Part shown: positions 17,319 through 25,737 of the stretch, piece after piece
Layout of the letters: every line of letters starts with the position of its first letter
Numbering within the stretch: position 1 is the stretch's first letter
NCBI RefSeq assembly: GCF_003254625.1
Contig: NZ_QJRJ01000079.1
Location: forward strand, 310,001 to 374,000
Direction of reading: 5' to 3'
Length of the DNA stretch: 64,000 nucleotides
Source: Flavobacterium ginsenosidimutans
GTDB taxonomy: Bacteria; Bacteroidota; Bacteroidia; Flavobacteriales; Flavobacteriaceae
The notes under the pieces: generated by a model
The model's database searches: none
What the model saw: the letters and a program-made list of their open reading frames with translations, nothing else
Told to the model about the DNA's origin: nothing
Made by a program: the position numbers and the translations under genes

Positions 17319-18527
17319 ATGATTAAAAATTTCGACATAATAATCGTTGGCGGAGGCGCTGCTGGTTTTTTTACTGCAATTAATATTGCCGAGAAAAATC
17401 CGAAACTCAAAATTGCCATTTTAGAAAGAGGAAAAGAAGTTCTTTCTAAAGTCCGCGTTTCCGGAGGCGGACGATGCAACGTTACACACGCCTGTTTTGA
17501 ACCCAACGAATTAGTAAAATTTTATCCTCGTGGAGAAAAAGAACTTCGAGGGCCTTTCCATCAATTTTGTTCTGGCGATACAATTGAATGGTTCGAAAAA
17601 CATGGTGTAGAATTAAAAATTGAAGAAGATGGAAGAATGTTTCCCGTTTCTAATTCATCACAAACCATTATCGATTGTTTTTTAAAAGCAACCGAAAAAT
17701 TAGGCATAAAAGTATTGACAGGACAAAGTGTACAATCGATTTTCAAAAAAGAAAATCACTGGAAAATTGATACGCAAACTGATAATTATGCTACCGAAAA
17801 ATTAGTCATGGCAACAGGAAGCAACCCTAAAATCTGGGAAATGCTTCAAGAGCACGGACACGCTATTGTGAGCCCAGTCCCTTCCCTATTTACTTTCAAC
17901 ATCAAAGATTCTCGAATTAAAGAATTGCCAGGGGTTGCTGCACAAGTTACGGTTAATGTAAAAGACACTAAACTAGAATCGACAGGACCTTTGTTAATCA
18001 CGCATTGGGGAATGAGCGGACCAGCAATCTTGAAACTTTCGGCTTGGGGCGCACGCATTTTGCACGATAAAAATTATCAGTTTACCATTTTCGTCAATTG
18101 GTTAAATGATGTTGATTTTGAAGATGCCGAAAAAATCCTCAAAGATTTAAAACAGGAACACGCTAAAAAAGCCGTTTCTAAAAAATCTCCTTTTGATTTC
18201 CCGAATCGTTTGTGGGAAAGTCTGGTTTTGGCTTCGGGAATTGATTCTGAAACGAAATGGGCAGATTTATCTAAAAACCAATTGCTGAATTTAACTTCAC
18301 AACTAACAAAAGCTGAATTTAAAGTAAACGGAAAAAGTACTTTTAAGGAAGAATTTGTAACGGCTGGCGGAATCGATTTAAAGGAAATCAACTTCAAAAC
18401 CATGGAAAGCAAAATTCATGAAAACCTTTATTTTGCTGGTGAAATTGTAAATATCGACGCTATTACAGGCGGATTTAATTTTCAGAATGCCTGGACAAGC
18501 GGGTTTATTCTGGCTCAAAATATTTAA
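17319..18527 (+). CDS. BaiN/YhiN-family FAD-dependent oxidoreductase (HI0933-like)
   Basis: A 402-residue flavoprotein of the HI0933/YhiN/BaiN family. The N-terminal dinucleotide-binding motif IIIVGGGAAGFFTAINIAE binds FAD. VRVSGGGRCNVTHACFEPNE is the family signature. The C-terminal segment EIVNIDAITGGFNFQNAWTSG contacts FAD. The chosen ATG gives a standard N-terminus (MIKNFDIIIVGG); the GTG 24 bp upstream is within a repeat. The physiological substrate is not known for most members. It is followed 6 bp later by gph, suggesting co-transcription. Confidence 0.88.
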   Translation: MIKNFDIIIVGGGAAGFFTAINIAEKNPKLKIAILERGKEVLSKVRVSGGGRCNVTHACFEPNELVKFYPRGEKELRGPFHQFCSGDTIEWFEKHGVELKIEEDGRMFPVSNSSQTIIDCFLKATEKLGIKVLTGQSVQSIFKKENHWKIDTQTDNYATEKLVMATGSNPKIWEMLQEHGHAIVSPVPSLFTFNIKDSRIKELPGVAAQVTVNVKDTKLESTGPLLITHWGMSGPAILKLSAWGARILHDKNYQFTIFVNWLNDVDFEDAEKILKDLKQEHAKKAVSKKSPFDFPNRLWESLVLASGIDSETKWADLSKNQLLNLTSQLTKAEFKVNGKSTFKEEFVTAGGIDLKEINFKTMESKIHENLYFAGEIVNIDAITGGFNFQNAWTSGFILAQNI

Positions 18528-18533
18528 TACAAA

Positions 18534-19181
18534 ATGAAATTTAAAGGAATTATTTTTGATTTAGACGGCACATTAGTCAATTCATTAGAAGACATCTCAG
18601 ATGCGATGAACAAAGTACTTACCGCTTTAAATTATCCTACACATACTTACGACACTTATCAATATTTTATTGGGAGCGGTTTACGAAATCTGGTAAGTAA
18701 AGCTTTACCTGCTACAAACAATTCTGATGATGAAATCGAAAGTTGTTTTGAATGTATGGTCGATGAATATACTAAAATCTGCACGCTGAAAACAAAACCT
18801 TATGAAGGTATTGTCGAATTGTTAGAAAACCTGACTTCACAAAATATCAAAATGGCTGTTTTTTCGAACAAAGCTGATGAATTGACGAAGAAAATAGCAT
18901 CTGAAATTTTTCCAAATCATTTCGATACAGCAGTTGGTTTAAGTACAGAAGCACTTAAAAAACCAAATCCGTTTGAGGCTTTAGAAATTGGCAAGAAATG
19001 GAATTTAAAACCCGAAGAAATTCTTTTTGTTGGTGATTCTGATATTGATATGCAGACGGCTGTAAATGCCAATATGTTTCCTGTTGGCGTTACTTGGGGC
19101 TACAGAACAGAAGAAGAATTAAAAAACAGCGGTGCGAAACTGGTTGTCAATAGCGCTTCAGAGTTAATTGAGATTCTATAA
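18534..19181 (+). CDS. gph: HAD hydrolase, phosphoglycolate phosphatase-like
   Basis: A 215-residue HAD-superfamily phosphatase, probably removing phosphate from 2-phosphoglycolate. Motif I FDLDGTLVNS (about residues 8-17) has both catalytic Asp residues. SNKADELTKK is motif II, KPNPFEALEIG carries the motif III Lys, and FVGDSDIDMQTAVNA is motif IV. Length and the cap region (YFIGSGLRNLVSKAL) fit Gph. Related HAD enzymes such as PpaX cannot be excluded. It starts 6 bp after the flavoprotein gene and ends 1 bp before a Crp-like regulator gene. Confidence 0.8.
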   Translation: MKFKGIIFDLDGTLVNSLEDISDAMNKVLTALNYPTHTYDTYQYFIGSGLRNLVSKALPATNNSDDEIESCFECMVDEYTKICTLKTKPYEGIVELLENLTSQNIKMAVFSNKADELTKKIASEIFPNHFDTAVGLSTEALKKPNPFEALEIGKKWNLKPEEILFVGDSDIDMQTAVNANMFPVGVTWGYRTEEELKNSGAKLVVNSASELIEIL

Positions 19182-19182
19182 A

Positions 19183-19755
19183 ATGCATCTTTCATTACAA
19201 AAACAAATCACAGCAATTGCCTCTTTTTCTGAAAATGAAATCGAGACAATTGCTTCTTGTTTTGAATATGATAAGTTTAATGCCAAAGAATATCTTTCGT
19301 CAATGGGAAAAATCAGCAATAAGATTTTCTTTATTCTAAATGGATTGGCAAGAGTTTATTATCTCAAAGACGGAAAAGAAATCACTACCTATTTAAGTTC
19401 TGACGAAGGTTTTATTGCTTCGTATTCTAGCTTTATAAATCAATCTGTTTCTTTTGAAAATATTCAATGTATTGAAGATTGTGAAGTTCTTTCGATTACT
19501 TTCGAAAAAATGCAATTTCTATATAGCGAAATCCCAAATTGGGAGCGTGTTGGAAGAATTTTAGCAGAGCAGAATTACCTTTGTATGGCAGATCGCGTTT
19601 TAAAACTGCAAATGATTCCTGCCAAAGAAAAATACCAGACTTTTTTAACTTCGGCTCCAGCCAAAATAATTCAGCGAACACCTTTAATTTATATCGCTTC
19701 TTTTCTCGGAATTACTCCAGAATCATTGAGCAGAATTCGTCAAGATATTTCTTAA
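19183..19755 (+). CDS. Crp/Fnr-family transcriptional regulator
   Basis: A 190-residue Crp/Fnr-type regulator. The N-terminal cyclic-nucleotide-binding-like beta-roll runs to about residue 115 (SSMGKISNKIFFILNGLARVYYLKDGKEI). A short C-terminal helix-turn-helix follows (TPLIYIASFLGITPESLSRIR). The ATG at 19183 was chosen because the in-frame TTG upstream overlaps gph. Members of this compact Bacteroidota subfamily often lack the residues that bind cAMP, and the ligand is unknown. The next gene encodes an MBL-fold hydrolase and could be a target; that is inference. Confidence 0.85.
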   Translation: MHLSLQKQITAIASFSENEIETIASCFEYDKFNAKEYLSSMGKISNKIFFILNGLARVYYLKDGKEITTYLSSDEGFIASYSSFINQSVSFENIQCIEDCEVLSITFEKMQFLYSEIPNWERVGRILAEQNYLCMADRVLKLQMIPAKEKYQTFLTSAPAKIIQRTPLIYIASFLGITPESLSRIRQDIS

Positions 19756-19815
19756 CATTTATCAAGTGTATTGAAAAATTGAATTCGAATCTTTGTCAAA
19801 ATAAAATTTGAAAAG

Positions 19816-20484
19816 ATGAAGAATATAGCCAAAGACGTTTACCAAATTCCATTATTCCCGCGAAACGCTATAAATTGTTATTTGATTGAAGATGTTTTAA
19901 TTGATGCAGGAATTAGAACTTCTGCCAATAAAATAATAAAAGCAATTAAAGGTAAATCCATTAGCAAGCATGCATTGACGCATGCTCACGCCGACCACCA
20001 GGGAAGTAGTAAAGTGATCTGTGAAACTTTGAACATTCCGCTTTTATGTAGTGAACCTGAAAAGGAATTCGCTGAAAACGGAAATGTTTTTACAGAATAT
20101 CCAAATCCGAATCATTTTATTTCAAAATTTCAGAAGAATTTCTGGGCAGGAAAAGGACATTCGGTTTCTCAGACTTTAAAAGAAGGAGATCAAATTGGCG
20201 GATTCACTGTGATTGAAACTCCGGGACATTCTAGCGGGCATTTATCTTTTTTCAGAGAAAAAGACGGCGTTTTAATCGTTGGAGATGTAATGACCAATAT
20301 GAATCTTTTAACTACAAAAATCGGTTTGAATGAACCTCCACATTTGTTTACCACTGATAAAGAAACCAATAGAAAGTCCATTCTAAAATTGGCTTCGCTA
20401 AAACCAAAAATACTTTGTTTTGGTCACGGACCTGTTTTATTTAATAATGGAGAACTGGAAAAATTTGTTCAAAATCTGAAATGA
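19816..20484 (+). CDS. MBL-fold metallo-hydrolase
   Basis: A 222-residue cytoplasmic metallo-beta-lactamase-fold hydrolase. The metal-binding motif THAHADHQGSS is intact. ETPGHSSGHLSFF supplies another His, GDVMTNMN the bridging Asp, and CFGHGPVL the last His. The early part (KDVYQIPLFPRNAINCYLIE) is typical of glyoxalase-II-like or quorum-lactonase-like proteins. The substrate cannot be read from the sequence. It lies 60 bp after the Crp-like regulator. Confidence 0.85.
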   Translation: MKNIAKDVYQIPLFPRNAINCYLIEDVLIDAGIRTSANKIIKAIKGKSISKHALTHAHADHQGSSKVICETLNIPLLCSEPEKEFAENGNVFTEYPNPNHFISKFQKNFWAGKGHSVSQTLKEGDQIGGFTVIETPGHSSGHLSFFREKDGVLIVGDVMTNMNLLTTKIGLNEPPHLFTTDKETNRKSILKLASLKPKILCFGHGPVLFNNGELEKFVQNLK

Positions 20485-20566
20485 TTTTATTAACACGAAT
20501 TTACATGTTCTGTAAGTTTTCGTTAAGACTATTCTAATAATTTTACTCTCAACTAATCAATTCTTT

Positions 20567-21283
20567 ATGAGAGTAAAATTACTTACCACAATTTCTATTT
20601 TCACATATCAAATCAGCGTTTCTCAAACCGAAAAAGTATTAGCTGGGAAGGTTCTTTCGCAGAATATTCCGCTTAACAAGGTGGAAGTGATTAATAAAAC
20701 TGCAAAAACGAGTACGACGACAAATGAATTAGGTGAATTTTCGATTCTCGTTCGTCCAAAAGACAGTTTGCTTTTTTTCTCTAAAGATTACTTTTTTAAA
20801 AGATTAAAAGTTTCCCAAGAAAATATTGATCAAAATAATATCGTAGTTATTATGATTTTGAAACCTGAAGAATTGGATGAGGTTTTAATAACAAACATAA
20901 AATTTCCCAAAGTTGGACCGGCTGACGAAAATTCAACTATTGTACCAATGGGACCAATATCTACAGGTGTTTACAGCGGAACTATCCCAAATGGAATGGA
21001 TTTAGTCGCTATTTTCAATTTGTTTAGAGGAAAAAGAAAAAAAGAGCAATTTAAGTTCAAGGAATTGGATTTCAAAAAATTAGCCGAAGCAACTGTTCCA
21101 TTAGATTTCTTTACAAATGATTTGAAAATAAAGCCAGAAGAAAAAGAACTGTTTTTACAATTTTGTGATGCTGATCCGCAAGCTAAAGTTCTTGTACAGC
21201 AGAAAAATTTACTTTACACAATGGATTTTCTGCATACTAAAAACAAAGAGTTTCAAAAATTAAATTCAGGAATTAAAAACTAA
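20567..21283 (+). CDS. Unknown secreted protein with carboxypeptidase-regulatory-like domain (paralogue 1)
   Basis: A 238-residue protein of unknown function. A short hydrophobic leader (MRVKLLTTISIFTYQISVSQ) is followed by a carboxypeptidase-regulatory-like beta-sandwich (about residues 25-105: LAGKVLSQNIPLNKVEVIN, ELGEFSILVRPKDSLLFFS). The C-terminal part holds conserved LDFFTNDLKI, FCDADPQAKVLVQ and YTMDFLHTKNKEF. The next gene is a tandem paralogue with the same three blocks. The regulatory domain is usually attached to TonB receptors; here it stands with a short all-helical-looking tail. Exported envelope location is likely. Confidence 0.75.
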   Translation: MRVKLLTTISIFTYQISVSQTEKVLAGKVLSQNIPLNKVEVINKTAKTSTTTNELGEFSILVRPKDSLLFFSKDYFFKRLKVSQENIDQNNIVVIMILKPEELDEVLITNIKFPKVGPADENSTIVPMGPISTGVYSGTIPNGMDLVAIFNLFRGKRKKEQFKFKELDFKKLAEATVPLDFFTNDLKIKPEEKELFLQFCDADPQAKVLVQQKNLLYTMDFLHTKNKEFQKLNSGIKN

Positions 21284-21293
21284 AAGCCATTAC

Positions 21294-22001
21294 ATGAAGG
21301 TAAAATTACTTACTACAATTTCTTTTCTTACTTATCAGCTTAGTATTTCTCAAACCGAAAAATTACTTCATGGAAAGGTCGTTTATCAAAATTCTGTTAT
21401 TAAAGACGTCGAAGTCATTAATAAAACGGCCAAGACAAGTACAAAAACCAACGATTCTGGAGAATTCTCTATTTTAGTAAAAGCGCAAGACAGTTTGCTT
21501 TTCTTTTCTAAAGATTACTATTTCACACGATTAAAATTGAAAGCCAAAGACATTGAGACTAATAACATTACAGTTAATATGGTCATTAAACCAGAAGAAC
21601 TAGATGATGTTGTTATCACACAAGTGAAATTTCAAAAAGTAGAATTTGATAGAGAAGCTGTAAACAAAATTTATGTTGATAAACAATCCAGAGACTTAAG
21701 TTCTTATACAGGAGTTAATAATGGCACAATAAGAAATCCTGCACAAATATCTTTCCCCTTAGGAGGAGGAAAACCGAAGAAAAAGTATGAAATTGACGAA
21801 CGTTTTAAAAAAATGGCGACTGCATATTGTCCGCCAGATTTCTTTCGCAATAATTTGAAATTAAATGAAGAGCAAAAGCAACTTTTTCTAGAATTCTGCG
21901 ATGCCGATCCAAAATCTAAAACACTAATAGATCATCCGAATGTGTTGTCTATAATGGACTTTTTATTTACTAAAAATGAAGAATTTAAAAAACTGGAATA
22001 G
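21294..22001 (+). CDS. Unknown secreted protein with carboxypeptidase-regulatory-like domain (paralogue 2)
   Basis: A 235-residue paralogue of the preceding protein, starting 10 bp after it. The leader and first domain are close copies (MKVKLLTTISFLTYQLSISQ, then LHGKVVYQNSVIKDVEVIN). The middle differs: paralogue 1 has a proline/glycine-rich stretch (MGPISTGVYSGTIPNG), while this one has DKQSRDLSSYTGVNNGTIRN. The C-terminal blocks CPPDFFRNNLKL, FCDADPKSKTL and SIMDFLFTKNEEF match. This indicates an old tandem duplication. Function is unknown. Confidence 0.75.
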   Translation: MKVKLLTTISFLTYQLSISQTEKLLHGKVVYQNSVIKDVEVINKTAKTSTKTNDSGEFSILVKAQDSLLFFSKDYYFTRLKLKAKDIETNNITVNMVIKPEELDDVVITQVKFQKVEFDREAVNKIYVDKQSRDLSSYTGVNNGTIRNPAQISFPLGGGKPKKKYEIDERFKKMATAYCPPDFFRNNLKLNEEQKQLFLEFCDADPKSKTLIDHPNVLSIMDFLFTKNEEFKKLE

Positions 22002-22007
22002 GCAAAA

Positions 22008-22484
22008 TTACTTATTCAGCCACCAAATACTTGCATTCAGAACAGTAGCAAATCCAACCCATGCTAAATATGGAATCAATAAATAACCTGCAGTTTTATT
22101 GATTTTGATGAATTTTAAATACGTTTCATAAATCATCAGCCATAGAAGAACAATTTCGATTAATGCTAACATTGGATTTTTTAATCCGAAGAACAAATAA
22201 GACCAAATTGAGTTTAAAATCAATTGAATGATAAAGAAAAGAAGTGCTTTTTTAACCTCTTCTGTGTTTTCTTTTATTCTGTCCCAAACTAAAGCTGCAG
22301 CAACTGCCATAAAAATGTAAAGAACTGTCCAAACTGGCATGAAAATCCAATTCGGCGGATTAAAAACTGGCTTTTCTAATGTCACGTACCAAGTCTCAAT
22401 ACTTGGTCTTGTAACCAAACTTGCAGAATATCCTACTGTTAAACAAACAATTAAGGCTATAGCGATTTTTACGAACTTATTCAT
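22008..22484 (-). CDS. tspO: TspO/MBR-family tryptophan-rich sensory protein
   Basis: A 158-residue integral membrane protein of the TspO/peripheral benzodiazepine receptor family, with five predicted transmembrane helices. Family marks are WYVTLEKPVFNPPNWIFMPVWTVLY and a run of Trp and Tyr residues. The internal ATG at 22484 is chosen over an in-frame ATG 21 bp upstream, because MNKFVKIAIALIVC places the first helix as in relatives. The family binds porphyrins and has been linked to stress and oxygen sensing, but a role here is not shown. It converges on the unknown paralogue pair with only 6 bp between stops. Confidence 0.9.
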   Translation of the reverse strand: MNKFVKIAIALIVCLTVGYSASLVTRPSIETWYVTLEKPVFNPPNWIFMPVWTVLYIFMAVAAALVWDRIKENTEEVKKALLFFIIQLILNSIWSYLFFGLKNPMLALIEIVLLWLMIYETYLKFIKINKTAGYLLIPYLAWVGFATVLNASIWWLNK

Positions 22485-22502
22485 TTTATCAAATTTTGAA
22501 TT

Positions 22503-22510
22503 CAAAAATA
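22503..22510 (-). promoter_or_regulatory. Possible -7 element for tspO
   Basis: The minus strand reads TATTTTTG, an exact TAnnTTTG match about 20 bp upstream of the chosen start. No -33 TTG is seen at a suitable distance. Confidence 0.3.
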
Positions 22511-22602
22511 GTCAAAAGAAAATTTAAACCATAAAAGTGATATAAGTTCATTCTAGCAAAGTCAATTTATATTTTCTTATATTACTTATATGGTGAAAAA
22601 AC

Positions 22603-22610
22603 TATCTTTG
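22603..22610 (+). promoter_or_regulatory. Promoter -7 element of the mevalonate cluster
   Basis: TATCTTTG, 17 bp before the mvaD start, matches TAnnTTTG. The same octamer precedes the pseudouridine-synthase gene (26997), tRNA-Leu (53346) and the GHKL ATPase gene (54432). Confidence 0.5.
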
Positions 22611-22627
22611 CCAAAATTTTATAATTC

Positions 22628-23728
22628 ATGTATTCAGCAGCTGATTTTATACCAAATCCATATACTTCAACAATCGAAAACGGAAACTTTGAATGGAGCG
22701 CTCCAAGCAACATTGCATTGGTAAAGTACTGGGGGAAAAAAGACAACCAGATTCCAGCAAATCCATCAGTGAGTTTTACGCTTAACAATTGTAAAACAAT
22801 TACGAAATTGGCTTTTTCTAAAAAAGACGCTTCGACTCCGCTCAGCGAGACAAATGGTTTTTCTTTTGATTTACTTTTCGAAGGAAAACCAAAAGAAGAT
22901 TTCAAACCAAAGATTCAGAAGTTTTTAGAAAGAGTTGAAGTTTATTTGCCATTTTTGAAAGAGTATCATTTTACAATTGATACTCAGAATACTTTTCCTC
23001 ACAGTTCAGGAATTGCATCTTCGGCTTCTGGAATGGCGGCTTTGGCGATGAATTTTATGAGTTTGGAAAGAAAACTAAACCCAGAAATGACAGAGGATTA
23101 TTTCTATCAAAAAGCTTCATTTTTGGCTCGTTTAGGTTCTGGAAGTGCCTGCCGAAGCGTAAAAGGAAATGTCGTTGTTTGGGGAAATCAAACGAATATT
23201 GAAGGAAGTACAGATTTGTTTGGTGTTGAATTTCCATATACGATTCACGAAAATTTCAAGAATTATCAAGACACCATTTTATTGGTTGATAAAGGCGAAA
23301 AACAGGTTTCGAGTACCGTTGGACACGATTTAATGCACAATCATCCGTACGCTGAAAGAAGATTTGCTCAGGCGCATGAAAATCTAGATAAGTTAATTGC
23401 CATTTTTGAAAATGGAAATTTAGACGAATTCATCAAAGTTGTAGAAAGTGAAGCCTTGACTTTACATGCTATGATGATGACATCAATGCCGTATTTTATT
23501 TTGATGAAACCAAATACACTGCAAATCATAAATGCAATTTGGAAATTTAGAAATGAAACTCAAATTCCGGTTTGTTTTACACTTGATGCTGGAGCAAATG
23601 TGCATGTCCTTTATCCCGAAAACGTTACCGAAAAAGTATTACAATTTATTCAAGACGAATTAGTTGTATTTTGTCAGAATAGTCAATACATTTGCGACAA
23701 AATTGGAAGTGGCGCAATTGCTTTATAA
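22628..23728 (+). CDS. mvaD: Diphosphomevalonate decarboxylase
   Basis: A 366-residue GHMP-superfamily enzyme that converts mevalonate 5-diphosphate to isopentenyl diphosphate in the cytoplasm. APSNIALVKYWGKKD (about residues 26-40) is the family signature. The phosphate-binding loop is PHSSGIASSASGMAALA, with the catalytic region GSGSACRSVKGNVVVWG. FTLDAGANVHVL lies near the C-terminus. It heads a cluster with a GHMP kinase and a UbiA-type prenyltransferase, consistent with isoprenoid synthesis by the mevalonate route used by Flavobacteria. Confidence 0.93.
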   Translation: MYSAADFIPNPYTSTIENGNFEWSAPSNIALVKYWGKKDNQIPANPSVSFTLNNCKTITKLAFSKKDASTPLSETNGFSFDLLFEGKPKEDFKPKIQKFLERVEVYLPFLKEYHFTIDTQNTFPHSSGIASSASGMAALAMNFMSLERKLNPEMTEDYFYQKASFLARLGSGSACRSVKGNVVVWGNQTNIEGSTDLFGVEFPYTIHENFKNYQDTILLVDKGEKQVSSTVGHDLMHNHPYAERRFAQAHENLDKLIAIFENGNLDEFIKVVESEALTLHAMMMTSMPYFILMKPNTLQIINAIWKFRNETQIPVCFTLDAGANVHVLYPENVTEKVLQFIQDELVVFCQNSQYICDKIGSGAIAL

Positions 23729-23772
23729 TTTTGCGTATCTTTATACAATAATACATATTTTTAAGTCAGAAC

Positions 23773-24027
23773 ATGAATACTGCAACTATAAAACTTTACG
23801 ATTTATTTAGAAAAGAACTTAATCTTGATGAGAGTAAGACTAAAGAATTTGTCGAAGCAATTGACAGAACTATCAGCGAAGAAATAAGACAAGATAAAAA
23901 CGAGATAGCTACTAAAGATTTTGTGAAAAAAGAAATTATAGATGCTAAAAATGATATGATTAAATGGTTTGTTGGTCTATTTTTTGCATTGGCCATGATG
24001 ATTATTGGATTATATATTAAAGGCTAA
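23773..24027 (+). CDS. Small coiled-coil membrane-anchored protein
   Basis: An 84-residue protein of unknown function. The first 60 residues are charged and helical (LYDLFRKELNLDESKTKEFV, RQDKNEIATKDFVKKEI) and look like a coiled coil. A single C-terminal transmembrane helix follows (WFVGLFFALAMMIIGLYI). The pattern resembles DUF1640/CCDC90-like tail-anchored proteins. It sits between mvaD and the GHMP kinase gene, 45 bp from each, and is probably co-transcribed. A link to mevalonate metabolism is only positional. Confidence 0.7.
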   Translation: MNTATIKLYDLFRKELNLDESKTKEFVEAIDRTISEEIRQDKNEIATKDFVKKEIIDAKNDMIKWFVGLFFALAMMIIGLYIKG

Positions 24028-24072
24028 AAATCAACAGAAAAAATCCTGATAAAAAAAGACATAAAATAAATC

Positions 24073-25011
24073 ATGAAAGGACCATTATTTTATTCAAAAA
24101 TATTACTTTTTGGAGAGTACGGAATTATCCGCGATTCAAAAGGTCTTGCTATTCCTTATAACTTTTACAATGGCGCACTTAAAAAATCTGAAGAACCATC
24201 AGACGAAGCCATTGCCTCAAATAAAAGTTTGAGAAGTTTTGCTTCTTACCTTGAAGTTTTACATACACAGCAGCCAGATTTGGTTACTTTCGATTTAGAA
24301 AACCTTAAAAATGATGTCGAAACTGGAATGTATTTCGATTCTAGTATTCCGCAGGGATATGGTGTTGGAAGCAGCGGTGCACTTGTAGCGGCGATTTACG
24401 ATAAATATGCTAAGAACAAAATTACAGTTCTAGAGAATTTGACACGTGAAAAACTTTTACAGTTAAAAAATATATTTTCTCAGATGGAGAGTTTCTTCCA
24501 CGGAAAAAGCTCTGGTTTAGATCCGTTGAATAGCTATTTGAGTATTCCGATTTTAATTAATTCTAAAGATAATATTCAGACAACTGGCATTCCAACTCAA
24601 AGCTTGGACGGAAAAGGTGCTGTGTTCTTATTAGATTCTGGAATTATTGGAGAAACCGCTCCAATGATCAGCATTTTTATGGAAAGCTTAAAAGACAAAG
24701 GTTTCCGTGCAATGCTTAAAAACCAATTTGTGAAATATACAGATATCTGCATCGATAACTTCCTGCATGGCGACATGAAGTCTTTGATCGGTAATACTAA
24801 AAAACTTTCTAAAGTTGTTTTAAATAACTTCAAACCAATGATTCCAGAGCAATTTCACGGAATCTGGCAGCATGGAATTGATACAAACGATTATTACCTA
24901 AAACTTTGCGGTTCTGGCGGTGGCGGTTACATTCTAGGTTTTACCGAAGATTTAGAAAGAGCCAAAGCTTCTTTGAAAGACTATAAATTAGAAGTAGTTT
25001 ATCAATTTTAA
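24073..25011 (+). CDS. GHMP kinase, probable mevalonate kinase
   Basis: A 312-residue GHMP-family kinase that most likely phosphorylates mevalonate. FYSKILLFGEYGIIRDSKGL is the usual start of mevalonate kinases, PQGYGVGSSGALVAAIY is the ATP-binding loop, and KLCGSGGGGYILGF is the C-terminal glycine motif. A 45-residue region after the first strand (KKSEEPSDEAIASNKSLRSF) is more divergent. Its place after mvaD supports mevalonate over phosphomevalonate, but a phosphomevalonate-kinase role cannot be excluded without comparison. No signal peptide. Confidence 0.85.
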   Translation: MKGPLFYSKILLFGEYGIIRDSKGLAIPYNFYNGALKKSEEPSDEAIASNKSLRSFASYLEVLHTQQPDLVTFDLENLKNDVETGMYFDSSIPQGYGVGSSGALVAAIYDKYAKNKITVLENLTREKLLQLKNIFSQMESFFHGKSSGLDPLNSYLSIPILINSKDNIQTTGIPTQSLDGKGAVFLLDSGIIGETAPMISIFMESLKDKGFRAMLKNQFVKYTDICIDNFLHGDMKSLIGNTKKLSKVVLNNFKPMIPEQFHGIWQHGIDTNDYYLKLCGSGGGGYILGFTEDLERAKASLKDYKLEVVYQF

Positions 25012-25087
25012 AGTTGAACCTCTTAAAATATTGTTGTGATTTACTGAATACCCTTTCCTAACATTTAATCTTAAAAAATTATTGCCT

Positions 25088-25678
25088 ATGAAAAGTATTT
25101 TAAAAATCATTAAAGCAACTTTTTTAGGAGGAATTCTGTTTTTAGTGCCGCTGGTTGTACTATTAATTGTTTTGGAAAAAGGATATGGTATTGTACAAAA
25201 AACAACACTTCCGCTAGTAAGTAATTTACCAAAAATAAGTGTTTTAGGACTTGCTATTCAAGAACTCATCGGAATATTGATCATAATTCTAATTTGTTTT
25301 GTTGCTGGATTACTGGCAAGAACTGCAGCTGCAGAAAAATTAGTCCAAAAATTAGAAGACGGAATTTTAAGTTTTGTTCCTGGCTATTCATTTATGAAAA
25401 GCATGAATGAAAATATATTAGGTTTAGAATCTAAAGATGATTTAAAAGTAATTTTAGTTCCTACAGATGCTGGTTTACAATTTGCTTTTTTAATAGAGCA
25501 AGTTAGCGATGAAAAATTTACCGTTTTTATACCAGATGCTCCAAATCCGTGGAGCGGATCAGTGGTTTTTGTAGATAAAAAAGATATTACAGAAATCGAT
25601 ATTACACAAAAACAAGCTTTGGCCTGTATTAGAAAACTAGGTTATGGTTCTAAAGAATTGTTAAAAAACAAACTCTAA
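25088..25678 (+). CDS. DUF502-family membrane protein
   Basis: A 196-residue inner-membrane protein of the DUF502 family. Two transmembrane helices lie near residues 12-30 and 60-85 (LGGILFLVPLVVLLIVLEKG; LIIILICFVAGLLA). A soluble C-terminal domain includes the family-typical PNPWSGSVVFVDKKDI and FVPGYSFMKS. The start at 25088 is preferred to the TTG 6 bp upstream. Function is unknown; members are widespread and often annotated only as DUF502. It lies inside the isoprenoid cluster and could be co-transcribed with the prenyltransferase gene 59 bp downstream. Confidence 0.82.
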   Translation: MKSILKIIKATFLGGILFLVPLVVLLIVLEKGYGIVQKTTLPLVSNLPKISVLGLAIQELIGILIIILICFVAGLLARTAAAEKLVQKLEDGILSFVPGYSFMKSMNENILGLESKDDLKVILVPTDAGLQFAFLIEQVSDEKFTVFIPDAPNPWSGSVVFVDKKDITEIDITQKQALACIRKLGYGSKELLKNKL

Positions 25679-25737
25679 ATTTTTGAATTAAAAAATATCT
25701 TTTAACTTCCCTCATCTAACCCAACAAACCAAACTTT

